Positions 1 to 7,090 of a stretch of DNA of 17,194 bases are shown one piece after another. Each line of letters opens with the position of its first letter. Within the stretch, counting starts at the first letter, position 1. A program made the position numbers and the translations under genes. The stretch comes from Bacteroidota bacterium (GTDB taxonomy: Bacteria; Bacteroidota; Bacteroidia; Bacteroidales; VadinHA17). The DNA is taken from NCBI GenBank assembly GCA_030628785.1, contig DAOVQI010000017.1, positions 1 through 17,194 of the forward strand, given 5' to 3'. The notes below the pieces were generated by a model. The model made no database searches. It had not been told where the DNA came from and saw nothing but the letters and a program-made list of their open reading frames with translations.

Positions 1-105
1 ACCAGCAGATTAGCTGTTCCTCCAACCGGATTTACTGAAGAAAAACATTGGGAAAGACATTTCAGTGGCTGAAGAATCAGGATTACCAGTACAATTAGCT
101 TCGTG

Positions 106-462
106 CTAAATAACGGTAATCGTAACGGTTTTTGTTTTTGATTTACCATAGCCATCTTTAACAGTACATGTAATTATAGCTTCGCCATAAAAGCCGAGAC
201 AACAGGTATACAATACCTCGGAACCACTTTTCAGGATTGAGCCTACTGAGGTTGACCAGTGATATGTTAGATTATAACCAAATGCTACGGCTTTAACGGC
301 TGTGTTCGATCCGGATTCAATTGTGTAGTTTTCAGCTGTTAAGCTAATAAAACTCAGAGATTCATGATCTACCGGCGGCGGAACTATTTCTTCTTTCCGG
401 CAGGCATAATTGATAGCAAATATTACAACTAATGCGGATAATATGATCTTTGTTTTCATCAT
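106..462 (-). CDS. small PKD/Ig-like lipoprotein
   Basis: Predicted 118-residue outer-envelope lipoprotein of unknown function. Residues 1-20 form a lipoprotein signal ending INYAC, with Cys21 as the probable lipidated residue. A proline-rich spacer (IVPPPVD) follows. One beta-rich domain fills the rest, with the PKD/Ig-like pattern YHWSTSVG near residues 68-75, a CC pair near 87-88, and TCTVKDGYGKSKTKTVTITV at the end. Such single-domain lipoproteins are common in Bacteroidota polysaccharide loci, where they are thought to bind glycans or scaffold surface proteins; that role is inferred. Two consecutive ATGs (460-462 and 457-459) make the start ambiguous by one codon. It begins 4 bp after the stop of the broken glycosidase remnant, so it was probably translated from the sulfatase transcript. 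The stop is TAG at 106-108. Confidence 0.75.
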   Translation of the reverse strand: MMKTKIILSALVVIFAINYACRKEEIVPPPVDHESLSFISLTAENYTIESGSNTAVKAVAFGYNLTYHWSTSVGSILKSGSEVLYTCCLGFYGEAIITCTVKDGYGKSKTKTVTITVI

Positions 463-466
463 TTAT

Positions 467-702
467 TTATTTCATTTCTTCTTGTGTAATGTGCCAAAGA
501 CCACCTTCATATTTCGAAAGGTTAACGGGCAAACCCACCTCCATGAGCCGGCTTCCCTTGACCGATCGCGAAAAATCTTCTCCCGAACGACTCACATTAT
601 ATGTTGCATCATCTTGCAATCCCCTGAGCAAGATGTTTCTTTTATCTCCGGTTAGCCCTGCGAAGACAAAATAAAGACAAAAACGGTAAGCGTAAGTTTC
701 AT
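467..702 (-). pseudogene. glycosidase C-terminal remnant, frameshifted
   Basis: This is a gene remnant with no intact reading frame. An ATG at 700-702, 6 bp after the sulfatase stop, opens a 16-codon frame (MKLTLTVFVFILSSQG) that stops at 652-654. In another frame, 658 to 467 reads 63 codons of protein-like sequence ending in TAA. This contains KRNILLRGLQDDATYNV and then GSRLMEVGLPVNLS. The pattern (L)RGL-x-x-x-A-x-Y-x-V followed by LM-x-x-GL-x-V resembles the C-terminal beta-sandwich of GH36/GH31-like glycosidases. The family assignment is from memory of the pattern and is tentative. The opening peptide may be a signal-peptide start joined by a deletion, or a strand of the same domain displaced by a frameshift. 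In either case the catalytic domain is absent. Its place between a sulfatase and a lipoprotein fits a former polysaccharide-degradation operon. Confidence 0.6.
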
Positions 703-708
703 ATTATT

Positions 709-2283
709 TCATTTTCTTGCGTCCAGATAGGTATTAAGATATTCCTGTGATAATTCATCAGAATCGCCGTATTTTCCCCTGAGTTCCTTTAGTTTCAGGT
801 GTAATTCATCCCTGACATCAGCATATTCAGGATCGTTATAAACGTTATTCATTTCGTCCGGATCTTTTTCCAGGTCATATAATTCCCATTCATCAATATC
901 ATAATAAAAATGGATAAGTTTATACCTGTTGGTCCGTACACCATAATGCCTTTTAACCATATGCACAGACGGGTATTCATAATAGTGGTAATAAATAGCG
1001 TCACGCCAGTTTTTATTTTCACCGTTAACCATCTCACGGAAAGAAACTCCTTGTATTTCATCTGGTATTTCAACTCCGGCGTAGTCGAGAAAAGCAGGCG
1101 CGAAATCAAGATTCAAAACCATTTCATCGATAACGGTACCCGGTTTTATTTCTCCAGGATAACGTATCAGTAAAGGCATTCGTAACGACTGTTCGTACAT
1201 GAATCGTTTATCGAACCAGCCGTGTTCACCGAGATAAAATCCCTGATCGGAAGTATAAATTATTAAAGTATTTTTTGTCAATCCATTCTGATCCAGATAA
1301 TCAAGAATTTCTCCAACACCGTCGTCAACCGATTTGATACAGCGCAGATAATCTTTTATATACCGGTTAAATTTCCATTTGGCAAGTTCTTCACCTTTCA
1401 GGTTGGCATCTTTAAGCGCCTGGTTTTTGGGATCGTATGCTGCATGCCATAGTTCAAGCTGATCTTCTTCAAATCTTTTCAATTGATTATTGAACCTGGT
1501 TTGATTGCCTTCAGGATCAATTAAGAATTTAAAATCATGACCCCAACCCATATGTTTGGCTATCTCCATTTCCTGTTCTTTTGCTGCCCGTCCCATGTTT
1601 AAATAATCATCGAAGAAATTTGAGGGAACATCAAATTCTTTATCGTCGTATAAGGTGAGGTAATCAGGGGAAGGTTTCCAGTTTCTGTGAGGCGCCTTGT
1701 GGTGGTATAACAGACAGAAAGGTTTTGATTTATCCCGCTTTGTATCTAACCAGTCGAGAGCGAATTTTGTGATCAACTTGGTTACATAACCTTTAACCCT
1801 CTTTTTTTCTCCGTTTTCAATGATATCCGGATTATAATAGGCGCCTTGTCCGGGTAGTACATTCCAATAGTCAAATCCCTGGGGTTCACTTCTCAGATGC
1901 CACTTGCCGACTATAGCCGTTTGATACCCGGCTTTTTGCAATAGTTTTGGAAATGTCATCTGATCGCCGTCGAATACATTGACGTTGTCAACTTTCCCGT
2001 TAATATGGCTGTATTTGCCGGTAAGTAACACTGCCCGGCTGGGAGCACAAATGGAATTGGTGACAAAGCTCTGGTTAAAGATCGCACCTTCAGAAGCAAT
2101 CCGGTCGATATTCGGTGTTTTGTTCAGACCATGGCCGTAAGCACTTACTGCCTGATACGCATGATCATCACTCATAATAAAGATGATGTTTGGCCTGGAT
2201 TGCTCAGAATTGTTCGATGTACAGGATACTAATCCTGCAAAGGCAAACAGAAGGCCGGAAAAGAAGATAATTTTTGTTTTCAT
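709..2283 (-). CDS. lipoprotein arylsulfatase, formylglycine type (S1)
   Basis: Predicted type I sulfatase (524 aa) that removes sulfate esters from a glycan, anchored in the envelope. The signal peptide ends LVSC with Cys21 as lipidation site. The alkaline-phosphatase-like fold shows the metal-binding pair D39-D40 (IMSDDH) and the maturation motif C79-A-P-S-R83 (NSICAPSRAVLLTGKYSH), whose cysteine is converted to formylglycine. Further catalytic-site elements are GKWH (127-129), HHKAPH (194-199), SDQG (345-348) and K359. Length is normal for S1. The CAPSR context and the GEHGWFDKRFMYEQSLRMPLLIRYP stretch, read in pieces, recall N-acetylglucosamine-6-sulfatase-like S1_11 enzymes, but I hold the subfamily loosely. 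It is the first gene of a tight leftward group with a broken glycosidase and a small lipoprotein. The maturation enzyme is not in this window. No convincing promoter was found upstream. Confidence 0.93.
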   Translation of the reverse strand: MKTKIIFFSGLLFAFAGLVSCTSNNSEQSRPNIIFIMSDDHAYQAVSAYGHGLNKTPNIDRIASEGAIFNQSFVTNSICAPSRAVLLTGKYSHINGKVDNVNVFDGDQMTFPKLLQKAGYQTAIVGKWHLRSEPQGFDYWNVLPGQGAYYNPDIIENGEKKRVKGYVTKLITKFALDWLDTKRDKSKPFCLLYHHKAPHRNWKPSPDYLTLYDDKEFDVPSNFFDDYLNMGRAAKEQEMEIAKHMGWGHDFKFLIDPEGNQTRFNNQLKRFEEDQLELWHAAYDPKNQALKDANLKGEELAKWKFNRYIKDYLRCIKSVDDGVGEILDYLDQNGLTKNTLIIYTSDQGFYLGEHGWFDKRFMYEQSLRMPLLIRYPGEIKPGTVIDEMVLNLDFAPAFLDYAGVEIPDEIQGVSFREMVNGENKNWRDAIYYHYYEYPSVHMVKRHYGVRTNRYKLIHFYYDIDEWELYDLEKDPDEMNNVYNDPEYADVRDELHLKLKELRGKYGDSDELSQEYLNTYLDARK

Positions 2284-2698
2284 TTCGGATGGGTTAGGTT
2301 TATTTTAATATACTGCATAATGAATCCCCTCTATTAAGAGGGGTTCGGGGTGTGTTTTTTAATTTTATTTCGCGTTATTAAATCAATTCTTTTATGGACA
2401 GACACTAATTAAAATAAATCATGGGCTTGCTAAAATTATAAAAAAAATCAATCTTAAAACCCAAATATTTTTTTTAAAAAAGGGTTAAACTTTTTTATGA
2501 AACTTTTATTGGTTAAAATATGACCAAAAAAATATCCCTCAAACAATAGCAATTTTAGATCTATGTTCAAAAGTCAGATTGCCCCCCCTGTTTTTTAACT
2601 ATAATAAATCGGACATTTATTTGAACAATAGTAAGTTTGAATTATCTTTTAATTTCTATACCCAATTAGTCCAGATTTGTATTTTTGATGACGTTTAA
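2284..2698. other. 415-bp non-coding gap with palindrome and A/T tracts
   Basis: This gap lies between the histidine kinase 3' end and the sulfatase start, both read leftward. It holds one perfect palindrome (2326-2343, listed separately), long A and T tracts around 2440-2480, and a run of seven C at 2582-2588. I see no protein-like frame, RNA gene or exact Bacteroidota promoter match on the minus strand. The closest is TATTGTTTG near 2544-2552, which has one base too many between TA and TTTG. Confidence 0.6.
2326..2343. repeat. REP-like palindrome, 7-bp stem
   Basis: CCCCTCT-ATTA-AGAGGGG is a perfect 7-bp inverted repeat with a 4-nt loop. It is followed on the plus strand by TTCGGGGTGTG and a T-run (2355-2360). 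From memory, near-identical CCCCTCT..AGAGGGG sequences beside GGGGTGTG recur in many Bacteroidota intergenic regions, so this is probably a dispersed repeat. It lies about 43 bp upstream of the sulfatase start. A folded-RNA role in the sulfatase leader is possible but unsupported. Confidence 0.6.
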
Positions 2699-2713
2699 TC
2701 AAAAGATTAACGT
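2691..2713. other. stem-loop over the kinase stop codon
   Basis: ACGTTTAATC (2691-2700) and GATTAACGT (2705-2713) pair as a 9-bp stem with one bulged base and an AAAA loop. The stem covers the kinase TGA stop (2699-2701). On the minus strand no U-run follows, so it is not a classic intrinsic terminator. It may protect the 3' end or be chance. Confidence 0.3.
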
Positions 2714-4048
2714 AAACACTGTCTGCTTATTAGGTACAGATTTTACTTTAATACTGCCTCCATGAAGTTTCATAATCTGCCGGGAAAGACTCAGACCAAT
2801 ACCCGAACCGTTTTCCTTTGTAGTGAAAAATGGTATAAAAATTTCTTCAATAACATGAGGAGCAATTCCGGGACCGTTGTCCACTACATGAATGACCGGA
2901 CGTTCCAGTTCATCGTTCCTGGCAACAATCTTAATTTGACCATTGTCCTGTCCTTCAAGTGCCTGTATGGAATTATTCACAAGGTTAATGATCACTTGTG
3001 TTAGTAATTTTTCATCGGCATAAATCTCAAGATTTTCAGGTTGAATATCAGCTGAAAAACTTATCCAGTCAAAATGATCGATTGTACTCACCAGCAAGTT
3101 AACTCTATCCATGAAAGGTTTTAGTTTGATAGTTTTTTTTGCAGGTTTGGGTAATCGCGTTAGTCGACGGTAGGATTCTACGAACCCAATAAGCCCCTTT
3201 CCCCTTTCCCTGATCACATCTAATCCTTTCAGCGTATTACGAATAATTGTTTCATTTATCTCAACCGGTTTTTTCATAACCTTTTTAACCCTGTAATATT
3301 TTGCAACACTCTCTGACAAAGAAGTAATAGGAGCTACGGAATTCATAATCTCATGAGTAAGTACTCTGATAAGTTTTATCCATGATTCAAGCTCTTTTTC
3401 ATCGAGCTCGTTTTTAACATCCTGAATGGCTACAAGTGTCATCTTTTTATCACGTAGCTTTATAAAAGTTGCTCTTAGGGATAACTGCATGGTCCCCTTC
3501 TCGTCTGCCAGATGAAAAAGCTTCCGGTCAGAAGGCTTTATTTCACGAAAAAGCTGCAATAATTTATTGTCCACTCTTCCCAATTGTCTGATATGTGTGA
3601 GGTATTCATACCTTAACAACTGTTTTGCCGCAGAATTAACTGTATGGATATGGCCTTCCTCGTCATAAATGAGAATACCAGTCGCTACTTGCTCAATTAT
3701 TGTATGAAAATATTGTTCCTGCTCACGATTCTCAAGGGTCACTTTCTGGATCATTGAATTAACCTTGTTTAAGCTTTGGTTGAGCTCACGCAATGACCTA
3801 TTCCTGACTTTTTCAGGGAAATACATTGTAGAATCCTCATTCTGCACTGCATCGAAAAAAAAAGCCAATTTCCGGTTTATGCTGTTTAGAAAGTTGACCA
3901 GCATGATAATCTGTGCAATAATGATCCCGAATATAATAGCAGAAATAATGAGGGATCCTTCGAATAATTGCCAAGTAAATACCAGACAAGTAGTTGAAAC
4001 AGCAATTACGCGAATGATAATTTGTACAAGAATGTTTTTACTGACCAT
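2699..4048 (-). CDS. membrane sensor histidine kinase (NtrY/AtoS-like)
   Basis: Predicted two-component sensor, 449 aa from the preferred ATG. Two hydrophobic helices lie near residues 6-26 and 33-54 with almost no extracytoplasmic loop, so the signal is probably sensed in the membrane or cytoplasm. A linker coiled coil and a PAS-like domain (about 110-205, IIEQVATGILIYDEEGHIHTVN) precede the dimerisation/phosphoacceptor helix with H232 in RVLTHEIMNSVAPI. The ATPase domain has the N box (NLVNNSIQAL), G1 box DNGPGIAP, F box FIPFFTTK and G2 box GSGIGL, all intact. A longer reading from TTG at 4072 is possible. I prefer ATG 4046-4048 because GGAGG lies 8 nt upstream. It follows the response regulator gene with a 92-bp gap, and the pair is divergent from the efflux genes it most likely controls. 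Confidence 0.92.
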   Translation of the reverse strand: MVSKNILVQIIIRVIAVSTTCLVFTWQLFEGSLIISAIIFGIIIAQIIMLVNFLNSINRKLAFFFDAVQNEDSTMYFPEKVRNRSLRELNQSLNKVNSMIQKVTLENREQEQYFHTIIEQVATGILIYDEEGHIHTVNSAAKQLLRYEYLTHIRQLGRVDNKLLQLFREIKPSDRKLFHLADEKGTMQLSLRATFIKLRDKKMTLVAIQDVKNELDEKELESWIKLIRVLTHEIMNSVAPITSLSESVAKYYRVKKVMKKPVEINETIIRNTLKGLDVIRERGKGLIGFVESYRRLTRLPKPAKKTIKLKPFMDRVNLLVSTIDHFDWISFSADIQPENLEIYADEKLLTQVIINLVNNSIQALEGQDNGQIKIVARNDELERPVIHVVDNGPGIAPHVIEEIFIPFFTTKENGSGIGLSLSRQIMKLHGGSIKVKSVPNKQTVFTLIF

Positions 4049-4056
4049 TTTTATTG

Positions 4057-4061
4057 CCTCC
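4057..4061 (-). promoter_or_regulatory. Shine-Dalgarno deciding the kinase start
   Basis: On the minus strand GGAGG lies 8 nt before ATG 4046-4048. This favours that codon over the in-frame TTG at 4072, which lies upstream of the GGAGG. Most other genes here have no such site, so it stands out. Confidence 0.5.
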
Positions 4062-4140
4062 AATGCATTCAATTTGTAATCAAAAACTCACAATTATCAG
4101 AATAGGAACTATTGGAATGAAAAAACTTTGTTCTACCAAC

Positions 4141-5514
4141 TTATGAAATGCCAATCCTATATCTTCTAATCTTATTGTAAAGAGTTTGACGGGTTATTCC
4201 TAACTTTTTAGCTACCGTTGTAAAATTTCCTCTATTGATTTCTATGATTTTAATAATCATTCTCTTTTCCATATCTTCTAATGTTCCCAAAAATCTCTCA
4301 TCTTCATTGGATAAAACTGATTTTAACGTGAAATCCGAGGTTTTTAAGACATTACTCTCGGACAAGATAACTGCTTTCTCAATCGTATGCTGAAGTTCCC
4401 TGATGTTTCCAGGCCACCTATAGGTCATCAATTTTTCCTTACCGTTTTCATTAATTTGGAGTCCCGGTTTACCATATTTGTTCGAAAATCTCTTTAGGAA
4501 AAAATCGGCAAGGGCCAGAACATCTTCTCCTCTTTCCCTTAATGGTGGTACTTCAATATGGATCGTGTTGATGCGGTACAAAAGATCTTCACGAAACTTA
4601 CCTTCCTTTACCATTTGTCCCAGGTTCATATTGGTCGCACAAACTAACCTGATATCAACATGAATTGGCTTTGTAGATCCCAACTTTGTAATTTCGCGAT
4701 TTTGAATAGCAGCAAGAAGTTTCGACTGAAGAGGAAAGGATAAATTTCCAATTTCATCAAGAAACAAAGTTCCACGGTTTGCGGTTTCGATAATACCCGT
4801 TCTGTCTTCGTGAGCTCCTGTAAATGATCCTTTTTTATGACCGAACAATTCGCTTTCAAACAATGTTTCACTAACCGCTCCCAAATCTACACATATAAAG
4901 ACCTCCTCGCTTCTTGTTGACAAACGGTGAATTTCTCTGGCGATCAGTTCTTTACCTGTACCATTTTCACCAGTGATCAGCACATTTGTATCTGTTCCTG
5001 CTACTTTCCTTACAATATTCATCACATTCTTCAGCAAAGGGGATGTACCAACCATACTTTTATTTTCCCGATTGATCTCATTCTTTAATGCTTTCTCTTT
5101 TTGTCGAAGGTTCTTTATCTCAAGCCGAGATAAACGTAATTTATAGGCGGATCTCAGTGTGGCCAAAAGCTTATCATTATCCCAGGGTTTAATCACAAAA
5201 TCAGTTGCTCCTTGTTTCAAGGCCTTAACAGCCAGTTCAACATCACCGTAAGCGGTGATCATGACCACGCTAATTTCCGGATCGATTTCCTGAATGTGAT
5301 TTAGCCAGTACAAACCTTCATTGCCTGCTTTCTCGCCAGGTGAAAAGTTCATATCCAGCAATACCAAATCAAAGTTTCCAGATTTAAGCAGTGAGGGAAT
5401 ACGGTTAGGATTGGCTAAAGTCTTAACCTCACCGATTTCACTCATAAGTAAAATCTCCAGAGCGCTCAGGACACTTTTATTATCATCAACGATCAGAATT
5501 TTTCCGTTATTCAT
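4141..5514 (-). CDS. sigma54-dependent response regulator, NtrC type
   Basis: Predicted 457-aa transcription activator. The receiver domain (about 4-120) has acidic residues D10-D11, phosphoacceptor D54 (LVLLDMNF), T87 and K109. A linker helix (about 125-150) leads to the AAA+ domain. This carries Walker A TGENGTGKE (181-189), the sigma54-contact loop in the form GSFTGA (229-234, usually GAFTGA), Walker B GTLFLDEIG (248-256), and ATNMNL and PPLRERGEDV motifs. The C-terminus is a Fis-type helix-turn-helix (about 430-453, TTVAKKLGITRQTLYNKIRR). Every element needed for phosphorylation-controlled, ATP-driven activation of sigma54 polymerase is present. It is transcribed first, ahead of the kinase, from a good Bacteroidota housekeeping promoter. 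A sigma54 site sits before the divergent tolC-like gene, its likely target. Confidence 0.95.
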   Translation of the reverse strand: MNNGKILIVDDNKSVLSALEILLMSEIGEVKTLANPNRIPSLLKSGNFDLVLLDMNFSPGEKAGNEGLYWLNHIQEIDPEISVVMITAYGDVELAVKALKQGATDFVIKPWDNDKLLATLRSAYKLRLSRLEIKNLRQKEKALKNEINRENKSMVGTSPLLKNVMNIVRKVAGTDTNVLITGENGTGKELIAREIHRLSTRSEEVFICVDLGAVSETLFESELFGHKKGSFTGAHEDRTGIIETANRGTLFLDEIGNLSFPLQSKLLAAIQNREITKLGSTKPIHVDIRLVCATNMNLGQMVKEGKFREDLLYRINTIHIEVPPLRERGEDVLALADFFLKRFSNKYGKPGLQINENGKEKLMTYRWPGNIRELQHTIEKAVILSESNVLKTSDFTLKSVLSNEDERFLGTLEDMEKRMIIKIIEINRGNFTTVAKKLGITRQTLYNKIRRYRIGIS

Positions 5515-5537
5515 CTTGGTTTACTTTTTATCATTAC

Positions 5538-5569
5538 CAAAAATATGAATTAATTGATGGCTTTTCAAA
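5538..5569 (-). promoter_or_regulatory. Bacteroidota housekeeping promoter for the regulator gene
   Basis: On the minus strand TTTG (5569-5566) is followed after exactly 20 bp by TATTTTTG (5545-5538). This matches the Bacteroidota -33 TTTG / -7 TAnnTTTG consensus and spacing. Transcription would begin near 5531, giving a leader of about 17 nt before the ATG at 5514. The -33 TTTG is itself the end of a second TATTTTTG (5573-5566), which lacks its own -33. Confidence 0.55.
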
Positions 5570-5583
5570 AATATGTAAAAAAA

Positions 5584-5616
5584 ATATACAGTTTGATGTA
5601 TATAATCTTGACAATT
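5584..5616. promoter_or_regulatory. candidate activator site, copy 1
   Basis: ATATACA-N6-TGTATAT is a perfect 7-bp-arm dyad (5584-5603). TTGACAATT (5608-5616) follows 5 bp after TGTATA. The dyad centre is roughly 110 bp upstream of the predicted sigma54 start site, a usual distance for an enhancer bound by an NtrC-type activator. The same arrangement recurs at 9365-9395. TTGACA could instead be read as a -35 box, but that is not how Bacteroidota promoters usually look. Confidence 0.45.
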
Positions 5617-5675
5617 GTTTTCTTCCTGCAATAATAATAATTAGTAAATAGCTAATATACAATAGTTTAATCATA

Positions 5676-5692
5676 TTGGCATATTTCTTGAA
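5676..5692 (+). promoter_or_regulatory. sigma54 (-24/-12) promoter for the efflux operon
   Basis: TTGGCATATTTCTTGAA fits YTGGCACG-N4-TTGCW with the correct spacing between the -24 GG and the -12 G. It differs at -12 (TTGA for TTGC) and in two less-conserved -24 bases. The predicted start is near 5702, leaving only about 9 nt before the first ATG at 5711, which is short but possible where Shine-Dalgarno is not used. The divergent NtrC-type gene supports the call. Confidence 0.6.
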
Positions 5693-5710
5693 AAACTAAG
5701 ACAAAAACTA

Positions 5711-7060
5711 ATGATGCTTAAAAAAGAATGTTTTTTTTTAATACTATGGATTGTGCTTTTTAGTCAAGCATTTTCGCAGAAGGTATGGAGACTCGATGAT
5801 TGCATCGATTATGCACTGAAACACAATCTATCGATTCAGCAGAAGGAAATCAACACAAAAATCAATAAAATCGATTACAACCAGTCTAAACTCGACGTTT
5901 TACCATATGCAAGTGCAAATTCCGGGGCAGGTTTCTATTTTGGACGGTCGATAGACCCTACTACCAACGATATGATTACAATACGTTATTTTAGTAACTC
6001 ATATTCCGTGGGAAGTTCAGTTACCCTTTTCAGCGGATTCAGCAAAATCAACAGGATCTCATATAATAGATTCATTTGTTTAGCAGGTAAAGAAGAAGAA
6101 AAAGAACTGGAAAATAAAGTTGCTTTCGAAGTTATGAACGTGTTTTACGATGCGGTTTTTTACCAGGGACTTTATCAGATCGCCCGGCAACAAAAGGAAT
6201 TGTCAGAACTTAACCTGAAAAATACGCAAAGTCTTGTGAAAGCAGGATTAAAAGCTAAAACCGATTTACTTGAAATCGAAGCTAAACTTGCCGCTGAAGA
6301 ACTTCAGCTGACCAGGACAAAAAATTTATGGGAATCATCATTGTTACTATTAAAACAGATTATGGATTTCCCTGAAGGTGAACCATTCAATATAGAAAAT
6401 TCATTTTTATATTCTATTTTTTTAGTTGAAGATGATTTATCTGCAGAATCTATCTACCGGATTGCCATTTCCCATCACCCGGGGATAAAGGCTATGGAAG
6501 CTCGCTTAATGGCTTCCAGGAAATTGTTGTTAACAAATATGGGATATTTATTACCATCGCTGTCCCTGAGCGGAGGTTATGGTACAGGATTTTATGAAAC
6601 CAGGAAAGATAATACCGGGAAAACTGTTCCTTTCAGAGACCAGATTCGCATGAATGCAGGTCAAAGTATCAGATTGTCGATTGGGATACCTATATTCGGA
6701 AAATGGAACGGACATGCAAAATTGAAGCGGGCTAAATTAAATTACATACAATCTGAAACTGAACTCGAAATCCGGGAAAAAGATCTTTATAACGAAATTG
6801 AAAAGGCAATCCGCGACCTACTGGCATTAGAAGCCGAATACAAACAGGCCCTTAAGAAAGTTGAAGCAAGCGATGTTGCCTTTGAACTTTCAGAAAAAAA
6901 GTATAATCAAGGCCTTATAAACATTATTGAGCTATACAGCACAAAAAACGATTTAGCCAATGCCCGGAGCGATGTGCTTCGAAGTCGCACACAGCTGGAA
7001 ATAAAACTGAAAACCATCGATTTTTTCAAAGGTATATTCACCTTCAGCTTAAGTTTGTAG
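5711..7060 (+). CDS. TolC-type outer-membrane efflux channel
   Basis: Predicted 449-aa outer-membrane factor, the exit duct of a tripartite efflux pump. The signal peptide (about residues 1-22, ending SQAFSQ) is followed by the start typical of the family, VWRLDDCIDYALKHNLSIQ. Two repeats with long amphipathic alpha-helical stretches, as in OEP-family channels, occupy about 30-215 and 235-440. Family-like elements include LPYASANSGAGFYFGRS near 65-80, SVTLFSGF, and in the second half LPSLSLSGGYGTGF and IGIPIFG. Length is normal. Two ATGs (5711, 5714) lie in frame; either gives the same signal peptide. It is the first gene of the rightward operon behind a sigma54 site and lies 30 bp before the adaptor gene. 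The substrate cannot be deduced. Confidence 0.92.
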   Translation: MMLKKECFFLILWIVLFSQAFSQKVWRLDDCIDYALKHNLSIQQKEINTKINKIDYNQSKLDVLPYASANSGAGFYFGRSIDPTTNDMITIRYFSNSYSVGSSVTLFSGFSKINRISYNRFICLAGKEEEKELENKVAFEVMNVFYDAVFYQGLYQIARQQKELSELNLKNTQSLVKAGLKAKTDLLEIEAKLAAEELQLTRTKNLWESSLLLLKQIMDFPEGEPFNIENSFLYSIFLVEDDLSAESIYRIAISHHPGIKAMEARLMASRKLLLTNMGYLLPSLSLSGGYGTGFYETRKDNTGKTVPFRDQIRMNAGQSIRLSIGIPIFGKWNGHAKLKRAKLNYIQSETELEIREKDLYNEIEKAIRDLLALEAEYKQALKKVEASDVAFELSEKKYNQGLINIIELYSTKNDLANARSDVLRSRTQLEIKLKTIDFFKGIFTFSLSL

Positions 7061-7090
7061 ATATAATTAAAATACTATAAATAAAGTGTC

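Noticed and set aside
20..105. In-frame readable codons after the lipoprotein TAG stop
   Set aside because: The frame stays open for about 30 codons beyond the stop, but the translation has no recognisable domain and the PKD-like domain already ends at the TAG.
410..674. Two overlapping plus-strand reading frames of 74-81 codons
   Set aside because: They are antisense to the glycosidase remnant and lipoprotein start. Their translations show no domain, while the minus strand does.
2456..2486. AACCC...GGGTT with A/T tracts as a terminator
   Set aside because: The arms pair over only 5 bp and the A and T tracts meet as A-A mismatches, so no stable stem forms.
3765..4079. 104-codon plus-strand frame opposite the kinase N-terminus
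   Set aside because: It is the mirror of the membrane-helix region of the kinase and has no independent signals.
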